DNA of 42,398 nt from Pelagophyceae sp. CCMP2097 (GCA_026770575.1 MU657320.1:58196-100593); one strand, 5' to 3'. Numbered from the stretch's first letter, positions 22,035-34,013 are shown. A program made the numbers and translations. Notes: generated by a model from the sequence alone, not told the origin.

Positions 22035-25000
22035 ATGGAGGTCTCTGCCTTTTCGTTGTTCTGCGCCCTCTTCGTCGCTGTCGGGTTTTCGAGGCTGCTG
22101 TCGCTGTGGTGGCGCCCCGCGCTCGCGGCGGTCGAGGCGGCGGTCGTGGCCGTCGAGGCGGCGCCGTCGAAGGCTTGCGCGGGTAAGGCGGCGGTCCACG
22201 CGGACGCGTCCTCGACCGTTGTCTTCAGTGTCAACGGCGTCGTGCGGCGCGTCGGCGCAGCGCCGGACCTGACGCTGCTAGCATACCTCCGCGACGACTT
22301 GGGCCTCACCGGGGCCAAGGTCGGGTGCGGCGAAGGTGGGTGCGGGGCCTGCACCGTCGTCGACTCGGCTGAGGGCTTCTCGATCAATTCCTGCCTCCGC
22401 CTCGTCGCCGCGTGCGACGGTTTGGACATCAAGACCGTCGAGGGCCTCGGCGGCTCGAAGACCGAGTTTTCGCCGGAACAGCTGGCCATTGCGGATAACT
22501 TGGGGTCGCAGTGCGGCTACTGCACGCCTGGATGGGTCATGGCCATGCACGGCCTCAACGCCGGCGCGGCAAAGCGCGGCGAAACGTTGAAACCGCTGGA
22601 AGTGCAGGAGAAGCTCGACGGCAACATTTGCCGGTGCACGGGGTACCGGCCAATCGTGGAAGCGTTCCGAGACGCGTTCGCAGTCGAGGACGCCGTGAAA
22701 AGCTGCCACGACACGACGACGCAACGGGCCTGCGGCCGCGCGTGCGACGCCGCCGCGCGAAACCTCGGGGCGCCGGCCGCGCGCGAGATCCGCGTGCGCG
22801 ACGAAAGCAAGAACATTGAGTTCTACCAGCCGACGTCGCTCCAGCACCTCTACGGCGCCCTCGACGACGCTCCTGCCCTGAGCTACGACGACGGCGAGGG
22901 CCGAGGGCAGGCGACGCCGACGCAGAAGACGCTCGTCGGCGGCGCGACGGCGAATTTCGGCGCCTTTTGATGGCCATGGTGCCTCGGCGTTGCCTGACGG
23001 CCCACGTAGGCAGGCCTCGGCGTGAGCAAGTACTACGACGACGTGCTGCGGCCCTGGGTCGGCGGCTTTGCGCCGCAGAGCGACTCTGTGCTCGTGGCCA
23101 CGCGGGGAGTCGATTCGCTCCACGCCGTAGACCAAGTCGAGGGCCACCTCCGCGTCGGCAGCGCGGCGACGATCTCGCAGCTCATCACCGCCCTCGAGCG
23201 CGGCGGCGGAAACGCGCGCGGCATGGCCGCGCGACACCTGAAACGCGTCGCCAACACGCAAGCGCGGCGCGGCGCCAACTTTGAATACCCGGAAAGGCCC
23301 CCGATTAACCGTCGACGAGGCGGGGTTGGAAGGCGCGCCCTCAATCACAGTGACAACCGGGGCCGTCGTCGAGCGCGTGCGCAGGTGCGGAATGCTGGGA
23401 CGTGGGCCGGCAATCTTGGACTCGCAGCCGCGTGCCCGAAGTTCCCGTCCGACGTCGCCGTCGCGCTCGCCGCGATCGGCGCAACGCTCGACGTCTCGCG
23501 GCGCTCTGTGGAGGTGCGCGCGTCCGGCAAGGCGACGCGCACCGTCGAGATGCGCGTCGCTGTCGACGGGCTCGCGCTCGGCGCCGGCGACGTCATCCTG
23601 TGCCTCGACGTGCCGCCGACACAAAACGACGAGCGCGTGTTTTGCGACAAGGTGGCCGCGCGCCACGCAAACGCCCACGCCATCGTCAACTGCGGCCTCC
23701 GGCTCAGCGCCGTTTCGCAGGCGCGCCTCTTCTTCGGCGGCCTGTCGCCGGCGGGTTTGCTGCGCGCGCGGCGGTGCGAGCAAGCGCTGGTGAGCGTCAA
23801 CGTGGTGGGAATGGGCGACGCGGAGCTGCACGCGGCCGTCGCCGCGCTGCGCCTCGACGCCGGCGGCGCCGACGCGTACGCCGCCGACATCGCCGTCGCG
23901 ATGCTCTTCAAGTTCCTCAAGTCTGTCAAGACGGGCACGCCCGTAAACTCGCTCGCCGTCGACCGCGCGCTCACGACGTCGTCGCAAGATATCGGTGGCG
24001 CGTCGGATTCGGCGAATAAGCCGGCTTCGATGCCCATGCCCAAGCTCGGCGCGAGGCTCCAGGCTTCGGGTGAGGCCCAATACTGCAGCGACGCGCCGCG
24101 CGCTATCCGCGAGCTCTCGCTCGCCTTTGCAGTCGCTGGATCTGCGGGCGCGCTGCGCAGCGTCGAGTGCGGCGCGGCGATGCGCACGCCCGGCTGCGTC
24201 GACGTTTTAGTTGGCGACGACGTCACGAAGCTCTGCGCGACGCTCGGCCTCGACGACGACGACGACCAGCTCGTGTTTGGCGTCGGCGCGAAAGTCTTCG
24301 TCGGCGCGCGCGTCGCCATCGTCCTCGCGACGTCGGACGCGGCGGCGGTCCGCGCTGCAAGGGCCGTCGCCTGCGCCGTCGACGGCGCCGCCCCGGCGCC
24401 TCGAGCGCTCACGGCGGACAAAGTGCGAAACGCGCTCGACGGCCACTTTGACGCCTCGAAAGCCTCTGGCCGCAAGGGCTTGAAGCTCGGCCTGCACCGA
24501 AACCGCCTCGCCGTCGAAGCCTCGGGCCGCCTCGCGGCGGGCGGCGGCGCCGCGCCCTTGGCTCTCGACGCCTCGGACGACGACGCAACGCTGCACGGCA
24601 GCGTGTCGTTTGGCATGCAGAAGCATTTTCATCTGGAGACGCACTCTGCGCGCGCCGTCCCGACGGAGGACGGCCGCCTCGAGGTCTACTCTTCTGCGCA
24701 GGACCTGACGGCCGTGCAGCGCGTCGTCGCCCAAGTTTTGGGCCTACGCGCGCACCAGGTCGTCGCGTCGTGCCGGCGCGCCGGCGGCGCCTTTGGCGGC
24801 AAGATTTCGCTGAACATTCCTTACGCGGTGGGGTGCGCCGTGGCGGCGGCCAAGCACGGCGTGGCCGTGAGAGTGCACGCGGACCGCCGCGACGACATGC
24901 GCTCCACGGGCGGCCGCGAGCCCGTGAGAGCCACGTACGCCGTGTCTACGACGGACGCGGCGTCGACGGGACTGGCCTCGTACGCGGCGCACTTTGATAT

Positions 25001-26345
25001 GTCAACGGGCCACGCTTCGCAAGACTCGGTGGGCGATTTGGGCATGTGCCTGCAATGGTCCGACAACGCGTACCGCTCCGGTTCGCATTCCGCCACGGGC
25101 GCGGCGCTGAAGACGGCCGCGCCGCGCAACTCTTCCATGCGGTCGCCTGGAGTGCTGACGTCGCACACCGTCCGCGAGGTGGCCATGGCGCGCGTCGCGC
25201 ACGCGCGAGGCAGGCAAATCATCGACGTCCAGTCGGAGAACATGTACCGCGCCGGCGACGCCACGCCCTACGGCGACGCAATCGGAAACGGCGACTTCAA
25301 CTTTACGCTGCCGCAGCTCTGGGAAGAGGCCAAGGCCGACTTTTTGGTGAAAAGGGATGCCGTCAACGCGTTCAACAAACAGAGCCGCTGGCGGAAGCGC
25401 GGCATCCACCTCATGCCTGTCAAGTACGACATTTCGCTGGCGGGCTACCGGTCGGCGTGCCTGGCGTCCATTTTCTCCGACGGCAGCGTCGAGGTCTCCA
25501 CCGGCGGCGCCGAACTCGGTCAGGGCCTCTTTACAAAGGTGGCGCAGGTCGCGGCGCTCACGCTCGGCTGCGCAATCGGCGACGTGCGCGTCGGTGACAC
25601 GTCCACTTCGAAGACGGCCAACGCGACCTGCACGGGCGGCTCGGCGACTTCGGAGTCGTGCTGCAACGCCGCGGCCGCCGCGTGCGCCACGCTCGCGCAG
25701 CGCCTCGGCGACGCCGAGACGCCGTGGCTTGACCGCGTCGCCGCCGCGTTTGGCCGCGGCGACGAGCTTTCCGCGACGGGCTGGTCTGCGCCGCCGCCGC
25801 ACGAAGGGGGCGGCGCGGACTACGCGACGTACGGCGTCGGACTCGCAGAAGTCGAGGTCGACGTGCTCACGGGCGAGGTGGAGATCCGCGAGGTCAAGCT
25901 GAAGATGGACCAGGGCACGTCTCTGAACGCTGCCGTTGACCTCGGTCAGATCGAAGGCGCGGTGGTCATGACCCTCGGCTACCTCTTCACAGAGGACTGC
26001 GCCGTCTCCGCAGACGGCGCGCAGACCGGGGACGGCACGTGGGACTACAAGCCGCCGCAAATCGCCGACATGCCCCTCGTCTTCGCTGTGGCCATGCTCG
26101 CAAGCGCGCCGAACCCGGCGAAGCGCGCCGTGCTGGGCAGCAAGGCGTCGGCCGAGCCGCCCATGCAGCTCGCCATCGCCGCGTTCATGGCCGCGCGCGA
26201 CGCCATTTCCGCCGCGCGCGGAGACGGCGGCGACGATGCGTGGTTCGACCTCGACGTGCCCGCGACGACGCGCGCCATCCGCGCCGCGTGCAAAATCGCC
26301 GACGCGAACCTCACGCTCGCCGACGCAGGCCTCACCCTCGCCTGA
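22035..26345 (+). CDS. Xanthine dehydrogenase-family molybdo-flavoenzyme, membrane-anchored
   Basis: About 1370 residues with 2Fe-2S, FAD and molybdopterin domains in the family order. Exons: 22035 to about 22960, about 23010-23261, 23385-26345. Before the enzyme comes a hydrophobic anchor (LFCALFVAVGFSRLLSLWW). The clusters show CGEGGCGACT, CGYCTPG and CRCTGYRPI; the FAD site shows LVGGAT and, across intron 2, VANTQ-VRNAGTWAGNLG. The Mo domain has MQKHFHLET, AGGAFGGK, GGREP, GGAELGQGL and SAEPP, keeping the catalytic Glu. By recalled alignment with bovine XDH, the substrate Glu after GGK is Ile and both stacking Phe are replaced (SMRSPG, YATYG), so xanthine may not be the substrate. Both introns require GC donors. 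Start at the ATG of MEVSAFSLF. Confidence 0.88.
23262..23384 (+). other. GC-AG intron in the XDH-family gene
   Basis: The donor is CAA/GCGCGG and the acceptor GCGCAG/GTG. Removing it joins VANTQ to VRNAGTWAGNL, the most conserved FAD-binding stretch. The 123 nt are in frame without a stop, so retention would add 41 unrelated residues. No GT donor gives the conserved junction. Confidence 0.75.
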
Positions 26346-26685
26346 GCCGCCGGCGACCACGACGGGACCGCCGGCATCCGCTGCTTCGCCGACCTTCCGA
26401 GCCGCAGCCAGCACGCACAAACTGGCGCACAAATTTGTTCCCGGCCGCGACCGCGCCTTCTGCGACGAAGCGCCGATTTGTACATTTCCCCGCAATCGTG
26501 CCACGGCAAGCGCAGACGGACGTTCGAACCTTGTAATGATACGTAATATCCAAAGGGCCAGAGTTGAATCCTCTCCGACGTGGGCTCGCAGGACCCCATG
26601 TTGGATCCGAGACTCCGCCCCAAAGAGGCAATCTCCACGGTCCACCGATGGCTTTGGGTCTCCACCGAGGCACCTCAACCGAGTT
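26346..26685. other. Convergent 3' spacer
   Basis: This 340-bp tail-to-tail spacer lies between the XDH-family and RAP genes. Composition is mixed with a few A/T-rich patches around 26535-26560 (TAATGATACGTAATAT). No gene or clear repeat was seen; it probably holds both polyadenylation regions. Confidence 0.5.
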
Positions 26686-29600
26686 TTAGACGGCCTTTTC
26701 GGGGATGTCGACCTTGCCTCGGAGGTACGCCTCCTTTGCGTCAAAGGTCTCGAGCGGGTTCCATTCGTAAAATGGGAGCCGCACGACGTGCCAGCCGGAG
26801 GCTTGGAGCAGCGCATCTTTGCACTTGGCCGGCCCGTCGAGGACCCTTTCCGCGCCGGCGCCGACGAGGTAGTCGTCGACGTTTGCGAATCCCAAGGCCA
26901 CTTTGCCATGGCGCGATTCGTGCGCAAAGTCGATTCGCAGGCCCTCGTCCGTAAAAAACGAGGCTTCGTGCGCCCAGCCGAGTTTGACGAGGAGGCGCGA
27001 GAGCTGCTTCCTCGAACGTTCGCCGAACCGCACTTCCGCGAGCGCCGCCCGGCGCAGCGAATCTTCGTGCTGCGCCAGCAGCGCCGTCAAGGCGTGGCCC
27101 GGCGCGGCCTGGAGCAAAAAGAGAGAGGCGACTTGCAGCTTGACGAGGTCTGTGTCTTCGACGTCGTCGAATGCTAATTGTTTCGCCAAGCAGTCGAAGA
27201 GGCCGTGGGGCACCACCCCCAAAGTCGCAAAGGACCAGGCCAGCGTCGCCACTTCCGTTTGGGTGAACCTTGGCCTCGTGGCCGAATCCGCAATGTTTTC
27301 AAGGGCCTTTTCGACCTGCGGGCCTGCAGCGCCCAGTACGGCAAAGGCCCAGGCCACCTCTGCGAGCATCGCCGGCGAAAAGTCCGCCCGCGCGGCAACG
27401 TCGACGGAGATGGCCTCCAAGAGTTCCGGCGCAGGGAAACGCGCCGTGGCGTAGGCCCAGGCGGTCCGCGACAGCGCCACGGTGTCCAGTTCAGAGGCAT
27501 CTAGAGTCAAAGCGGCGCTCTCGAAGAGCGCGTTCGCGCGACAACCCGCTTTTGAGTACGCCCAAACAATGTTCGCGACCTCTTTCGAAGTGAGCGTTGC
27601 TAAATGCAGCGACAACGGCGTTGCCACGGCGTCGTAGAACGCCGGCTTAGTCACCCCTGCCTCCGCGCACGCCCAAACGAGCGTCGCGCACTCGCTCGCT
27701 TGAAGCAAATTTGAGCGCCTCGTCGCTTCCGATGCGATGGCTTCGAACAAGGCAGGGGCCTCGACGCTTGCTGAAGCGTAGGCCCACGCCGTCGTCGCCA
27801 GATCTTTCGCGTTGACGCCCTTCATCTTTCTGAGAGCGTCTTGGGTAAAAGCCTCGAACAGATCCGTTGCCGGGACGCGCGCGGTCGCAAAGGCCCAGAC
27901 AGTCTTCGCGACCGCGGTCGGGGTGAATAAGGAAGATTGGTTCAAAGCCCTCTTCGCCGCCTTTTCAAACACCGTCGGCGAATAGAAACCCGCAGTCGCC
28001 AGCGCCCATAAAAGTTGCGAAATGGCCTGCCCCTGGAACGTCGGCATAATCTTCACTGCTTGCGCCGCCACCGCTTGGAACAATTCCGGCGCTTCGACTT
28101 TGGCATGCGCAAAGGCCCAGGCCGTATTCGCCAAAGACTGCGAATTGAACGTCGATATCTTCTTCGCCGACTCGCGGGCGACGGCGGAAAAGACGGCCGG
28201 CGCGGCAACGCCGGCCTTTGCGTAGCAGCCTACAGGGATAGTGCCTTGAGCGCATCCTGGCCGTGCACGGGCCCGCACGGGGAGCCTTGCGAGGGCCCTT
28301 TTCGAGAAAAGCACAGAACGGACCGTAAAGCACAGAACGGACCGTCCAGAGGCCCCTTGCACGGACCCGCGTTCCCAAGGGGAGCCTTCGAATGCCTGTC
28401 CTCGAGGCTCTGGCCCTGAAGGGGACTTTCAGAAAGGCGCGAGGGGCCTTGCCAGGGCCCGTCCAAGGGCCTTTACAAGACGAGGGCCCGTACAAAAGGC
28501 CCTTGCGAGGGACTCGTAAAGGCCCGTGCGAGGAGCCTTGAAGGGACCCTCAAAGGGCGATGGTCCCTTGCAAGGCACCGTGCGCGGGGGCTATTATGAG
28601 AATATTCTCACCAAAGAATATGATATCAGGATACTACGAAACTTCGGAATTCCTACTGTATTTGATCACTTTTCACCCAATTTACCAGAGGAAAGGGCAC
28701 TACGCGAAAGAGGCCTCGCAAGCGACCGCGCTGAGGCCGGGCAAGTGACCGCTCAAGAGGCCTCTGCAAGGGCCCGTCCGGAGGGCTTTCAGGGACCCGG
28801 GAAAGAAGAGCCTCGCACCCATGAGCCCATATGGCACTCCGCACTGCATCCCGTGAGCTCGTATGGGAGTACGAATCCCAGAATCCAACGTCCCGCGACT
28901 CGCGTCTGACGGCCAGCGTCTTCTCGACACGCCTCTGCGACCCCGCCCGTGTTTCGAACGGACGCGGGCATTGCCGGCAGTCACGGAGAGGTCGTGCGAG
29001 TTGAAGGAATCAATCTGCGCCGGGATGACCTCCGCCGCGGCTTCCAGCAGCCGCAGGTTCGCTTCCGTGCCGCGCGCCGCGGTCGAAAACGCCCACAACG
29101 AGTTGGCCAGCTCCATGGCGTTAAAGGAGGACAGCAGCGGCACCGCCGACGCCGACGCCGAGGCGAAGAATCTAAGAAGAAGCGGTTCGACGGCAATCGT
29201 TTCCAGTCTTTCATGACGGCCACGACGACGTGACCACCCCTCTGCGCCGCCGCCCACGGACGTGACGGGTCTCTCATGTCCGTCGTTGACGGCCCGGGTT
29301 TGCCGACTTTTGGTACAAACGAGGGGTCCCCGGCGTGTCTCTCTGCGGTGCACGACGCTGCGGCGGACGCGGTGGCGTCGACGCCCTGCACTTTGGCGAG
29401 GCCCCAGCACGCATTTGCGACGTCGCGCGCGGACCACGTGCCGCCCTGCAACGAGTCCGTCGCGGCCTTGACCAAGAGCTGCAGCTGAACCCGGTTCGCC
29501 GGGTTCGAGGCGTCGGGGCATTTGCCGAGCTTCTGGAGGGCCGAGGCGAGGTTGACGCGGTTGAAATCGGAACCTTTGCGTTCAAAGACGTCCAAAACGG

Positions 29601-30110
29601 CGACCGCCGTCTCCGCGTCTTTGAGCTGCGCGTTGATCGCGGCGGCGAAGGAGAGGCGTGGCTTGCGCGCCGAGGCGAGGGTCACTTCCAAGCCGCCTTT
29701 TGGAGCGATTTTGGACTTTCGCATCGAAGTCGAGACGAATTCGACGTCGGTGGCCTCGTCGACTGTCAGAAACGCGTAGCCGCGGCAGCGCCCAGAGACG
29801 CGGTCCAGGGGCACGTCGAGGTGGCGCACGACGCACACCAAGGAAAAGGCCTCGCGGACGCTCTTCGCCGTCGCCTCGCGGGGGAGGTTGCCAACCTAGT
29901 AAGAAGGGTCGATATCCGAGAAGAGGGTTCGTATCCGCGTCCGCCCGAGGTGGAGATCCCTGCATCGGTTCGCGTTTGCCACGCGACGCCGGCACCGACG
30001 TAGAGCTCGACCTCGTCCTGCTTCTTCGCCTCTGACAAGCGCGCAAACGTGCGGCGGGGCGCGCGGCGCGCGTGGCGTGCGGCTTGCGCGAGCATCGCCG
30101 ACGTGAGCAT
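26686..30110 (-). CDS. Organellar RNA-binding protein: RRM, helical repeats, RAP domain
   Basis: Likely acts in mitochondrial or plastid RNA processing. Start ATG 30110, with a basic presequence (MLTSAMLAQAARHARRAPRR). Exon 1 ends at 30000; the 104-nt intron 29896-29999 splits the RRM at RNP2 (VELY-VGNLPRE). RNP1 is GRCRGYAFLTV. Then come FNRVNLASALQKLGK and a series of about 35-38-residue helical repeats of the form LANTAWAFAHAKVEAPELF, roughly nine or more. The C-terminus is a RAP domain (LRIDFAHESRHGKVALGF, GWHVVRLPFYEWNPLE). A junction near 29175-29340 is unresolved (acceptor about 29175). The intron at 28230-28974 is 745 nt long, has a GC donor and is filled with repeats. RAP proteins with such repeats are common in algae and apicomplexans; an RRM at the front is not typical. 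Confidence 0.82.
28230..28974 (-). repeat. Repeat-filled 745-nt GC-AG intron
   Basis: Splicing here (donor G/GCAATG, acceptor CTGTAG) joins HDLSVTA to CYAKAGV with the exact spacing of the other helical repeats. The interior holds degenerate units built on AAGGGCCCTTGCGAGGG-like sequence (about 28240-28600 and 28720-28800). A tandem pair of GCACAGAACGGACCGT lies at about 28310-28350. An AT-rich core lies at about 28595-28690. No coding capacity is credible. Confidence 0.65.
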
Positions 30111-30281
30111 CGGCGACGGCCTTGGACGGTGTCGACTTGGACGCGGCGGCCCGCAGCGAGGCCTGGGGCGTTTCTGCGCAGCTGCGGCGGAGTCGCAAGC
30201 AGACGACGCGCAGCGGCGGCCCTCCGGCGGCCGGTCCGGAGCGCTCGTAGTTACGATCGCTTATATTTGGCGACTGACCTT

Positions 30282-30300
30282 GCGCGCGCGCGCGCGCGCG
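30282..30300. repeat. (GC)n dinucleotide run
   Basis: An uninterrupted alternating GC/CG tract lies in the 248-bp divergent spacer between the RAP gene and the beta-propeller gene, about 58 bp before the latter's ATG. Such tracts can adopt Z-DNA; no role is shown. Confidence 0.8.
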
Positions 30301-30357
30301 CCTACACGGGTCCGCTGAGTGCGACCGCCGCGGCGGCTCGCTCCCCGGGGCGGCGCC

Positions 30358-32399
30358 ATGGAAGCGCGCGTCGACTGCGGCGCCGTGGCGGCGTCGGGGC
30401 TGCGGAGCTGCATCGCAGGGGCCGGCGGCGGCGTCGCCACGCTGGCAGCCGAGGCGCGAGGCGGCCTCGTTGCCGTGCAGCTCGTGGCCCGCGGCGTCCG
30501 CCGCCGGGCCGGCGGCCACGGCACGCGTCGTACTAGGATGGGACACGCGTCGACGCGCGGATGTCGGCCATGTGTGCGCCCGCGAGCTGGCACCGACAAT
30601 CGGCAAACGTCGACGGCACCTCGCCTAGGCGCGGCGGCGGGCCCTCCGGAGGGCGGCGGACCGAGCGCGCACGCGTGGTCGGACGACGGTGCGTGCGCAA
30701 TAGACGGCTCTCTTTGCTGACTCGCGTCAGCGCGGCGGGGCCCTTTGCTCCCCGGGAGGCTGACTCGACGACGCTCGCGCAGGGCGGCTGCTCGCGACGG
30801 CCGGGCCGCGGCGCGTCCGAGTGAGCGACGGGTCCGTTTCGACGGATGTCTCGGCGGTGGGGCGTATCAACGACGTTTCCATCGTCCGCCTCGACGACCG
30901 GCGCTGGCGCCTCTTCGTTGCCGGCTTCGGCGGCCTCGAAATCTTCGACGGCGTCTCGTCCGACGCTTCGACGACGGACGGCCGCGCGACGCGCGCGACG
31001 ATCCTCTGGCCTGCGCGGTGCATCGTAGTCGTCGCCGCGCACGCGGGGAGCGCGCACGACGGGAGCCAGCGCGTCGCCTTTGCGGTGCGTCGTCGGCGCT
31101 CGAACGCCGGCAAGAGCCATCGACGATGTAGCCTGCCCGGAACTCCTCCTCTGAGATTGGCAGCCGCCGACCGTTGCGTGCAGGCGCTCGACGGCGAGGT
31201 CATGGTCTGCCGCGTCACCGGCGTGGACGCGGCCGTCGTCGAGGAATTTTCACGATTGGTCCCCGGCAGAGTCACGTCCCTCGCTATAAGCGACCAGACG
31301 CTCGTCGCGGCCTGCTGGGACGGCGCAGTCGTCTGCTGGGGGCCCTCGCCCGAAACGCCGCCGCAGACGGAACGATGGCGGTACGTCGCGGCGCCGCGGG
31401 GACGTCGGCGGGACTCTTACGGATAGGCATGCGAGCGACGGCGAAACGAGCGACATGGGACCTCGCTTCGTTGCCCTGAGCCGCGACGACGTGAGTTGGA
31501 ACCACATACGGCATTCCGTCTCATTGCGCGCCGCGTAGGCTTACGTCGCGCTGACGACGCGGCGCGCCGACGCCGGCCGTGCGGCGGCGACGGTCTTGGA
31601 CGCGCGCAGCGGCGCGGAAGTCTACGTCGTCCGGTGCGCGTCGCGCGTCGCCCCGCGCGGCCTCTGCGCCCTTGCCGCGACGGCCGCTCACCAAGCGCGC
31701 TTCGCCGTCGCCGTCGAAGAGGAGCAAGACGCGCCGCCGCCGCCGCGCGGCGCCTCGGAGCGCCGCGCCTCGCTCCTCGTCTGCGACTGGCCGGTCGACG
31801 GCGCGGCGGACGGCGACAAACGAAGACGAACCGCGGCGCTGGAAGGCGACGGCTGCCGAGGCGTCTACCTCGACGTCGTCCGAAACACGCTTGCCGACGC
31901 CGCCCCGGACGACGAAGGCGCTGCTCGGCAAGGCGCCGTCCTGCACGACGACGCGGCCACGCTCATGCCGGCGCGCGGCTCGAGCCGCTGCGTCCTCTGC
32001 GTCCGGCGCACGGCCGCGGCGCTCGTCGCATGGGTCGGCGACTGGCCCGACGACGCCGCATCTTCGACGGCCGGCGCCTTTGAATCGACAGTGGCGCTGC
32101 CGCTCACGTCCGTGCCTCGGTTGGCGGCGTTTGTCGGCGGCTTTGCGCGCGGCCGCGGCTGCGTCTTCGTCTTCGCGGCTGGCGACCAAACTTTACTTTG
32201 CGCGCCGCGTGCAGACGTCGCGCGGCCGCTGCCGAGGCGGTTCGACACGCTGCGCGAACTCGAGGTGCGCTTTGCGGCGTCGCCCAGAGAACGACGCGAG
32301 CCTGACTTCTAGGCCGCGTGCCCCGGCGACGTCGCCGACCTCGCGACGATCGACGCCATGTTCGACGCGCGCCATCGTATCGTAACCGACGCCGTTTGA
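30358..32399 (+). CDS. Beta-propeller (WD-like) protein, unassigned
   Basis: Blade-like strands recur once introns are removed. Examples are AHAWSDDG joined to RLLATAGPRRVRVSDGS (donor GTGCGT near 30692), RRWRLFVAGFGGLEIFDGV, GRVTSLAISDQTLVAACWDG and FVALSRDD joined to AYVALTTRR, followed by AAATVLDARSGAEVYVV. A short exon at about 31427-31489 links the fourth to the fifth. The last intron (donor GTGCGC after RELE) gives a final exon ending DARHRIVTDAV at 32399. The start is ATG 30358 (MEARVDCGAVAASGLRSC), but the first junction (30500-30640) is not settled. No WD subfamily was recognised; a scaffold or trafficking role is possible but not shown. Confidence 0.6.
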
Positions 32400-32562
32400 A
32401 ACCACGCACCCGAGGCGCGTCAATCCGACCACAGTTACGAGGCAGGCGAAGCGCGGCGGGGGCGCGCGCCGCAGTCTTTGGAGCGCCACCGTCGTTTCGA
32501 CGGCGCGTCTGGCCGCCCGCGGCGCGCTGGGGCCGCGGAAGCGGCGCCGCCGCGGGGCGGCC

Positions 32563-34013
32563 CTAGTTCGCCTTGGTCGTCTTCTTGCCCTTGGTCTTCT
32601 TGGGACTTCGCATGCGGATGATGGCCTCGCCGAGAACGACTGTGAGGATAAAGTCGGAGATCATGCGCACGGGCGCCGTCGCCGTCGCGCACGCCCAGGC
32701 CACGCCCAAGCGCGCGCCGCCGGAAGTCACGTCCAGCGCCGAGAGCTTGTCCGCGATAAAGTTGCCCACGACGGGGATGCGCACTAAGCGGGCGGAGGAG
32801 GCTCCAAGGCGGCGCGACGCATACAACGCATGGAACGCGGATACGCACCGATGTATTCGACGATGTTCACGCCTCGTCCGAGGGCGACCCAAAAGCCAAA
32901 CACCGTCGCCGCCACCGTGAGCCAGTGCACGGCGATGTAGACGAAGCCGTAGCGCTTGGTGACGGACCGCGCGAAGCGGAACACGCTCATGACACCTATA
33001 GACCGCTTCAAGAACGGCGGCAAAATGGGCGGGGGACGTACCGAGCGACGAGGCACCGACATACGTCTTCGGCGCAGTCACCTAGTCGCCGCCTCGTCGC
33101 GCGCATCGGCGCCGGGGGCGGCGCGTCGGCGGTCCGCTCACGAGGATAAGCGCGGTGCAGAGCTCGACGGCCCCACCGACGGCCACGACCTCGCGGACGA
33201 CATCCTGCGAGTACGCAACGAGAAGCGCGGTGCCGACGTACGTCTTGGCCACTGCGGCCTGAAGCACCGTCGGCCGTCCGCGCGGCCCGTGGGTGGTCCC
33301 GCGGGCTCCCCAGACGCACGGCCTTTGGGGCGAGGGAGCGCGTCAACAGGGCGAGGGCGATTGAGGCCTGGAGGCCCCAGAAGAGGCAGGCCCACATTCT
33401 GGCGATGTTGCAAGCGGACTGGCACTCCTCCGCCGGCGGCACGACAATGTACTTTGCCAGCGGCGAGCCTGCCGTCGACGCGTCCGTGCGAGCGGTCTGC
33501 GCGCGCCGACGCCGGCGCACCTCGGTTGATCCACGACACTTTGACGATGTTGGCCGGTCCGAGGACGAGCCAAACGCACGACTATTGAACAGTGCATAAC
33601 AGACGAAGAAAACAAGCCGTGGGCGCGCGACTTCAAAGTCGGCGGCGAGGCGGGCACAGGGCACTCACCGTGAGCGACACGACGACGCCGCGGAAGCCCA
33701 TCTTGCCCGTGTATAGTCGCCTCGGCTCGGAGGTCCAACAATGCTATCGCCGACTGGAACAAACACCGTGTCTCCAAATTGGCTCGGAAAGCGCAGTCGC
33801 GATCCACCCCGTCTCCTGACGTCGGCCCGAGCTCCCGATCGGCGGCGCCCAAAGGACCTCCGACACTTCCAATATTTATTTCATAACGACGTGCCGGCGT
33901 TCCATCGGGCCAAAGCCGCACGGAAGCGCGCCCGAGGCGGTCCCGAACGGCTGCGCGAAACACAGCAGGCCGATAAAAAAAGACTTCTCCGGGAGAGAGA
34001 GTCCCCAAGGCAT
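32563..34013 (-). CDS. Polytopic membrane protein with FAM210/DUF1279-like C-terminus
   Basis: Several hydrophobic segments are joined by short introns. After a possible first exon ([20 protein letters not shown]) come [66 protein letters not shown] and [15 protein letters not shown]. The C-terminal part reads [19 protein letters not shown] and [15 protein letters not shown], then [16 protein letters not shown], and ends with a lysine-rich tail ([12 protein letters not shown]). The KRYG-x-V-x-x-AVHW signature fits DUF1279/FAM210, which in animals is mitochondrial. The fusion to extra membrane helices rests on splice junctions such as CTC/GTGAGC...ACTAG/GTG and could instead be two genes. The first exons are uncertain. 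Confidence 0.55.
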
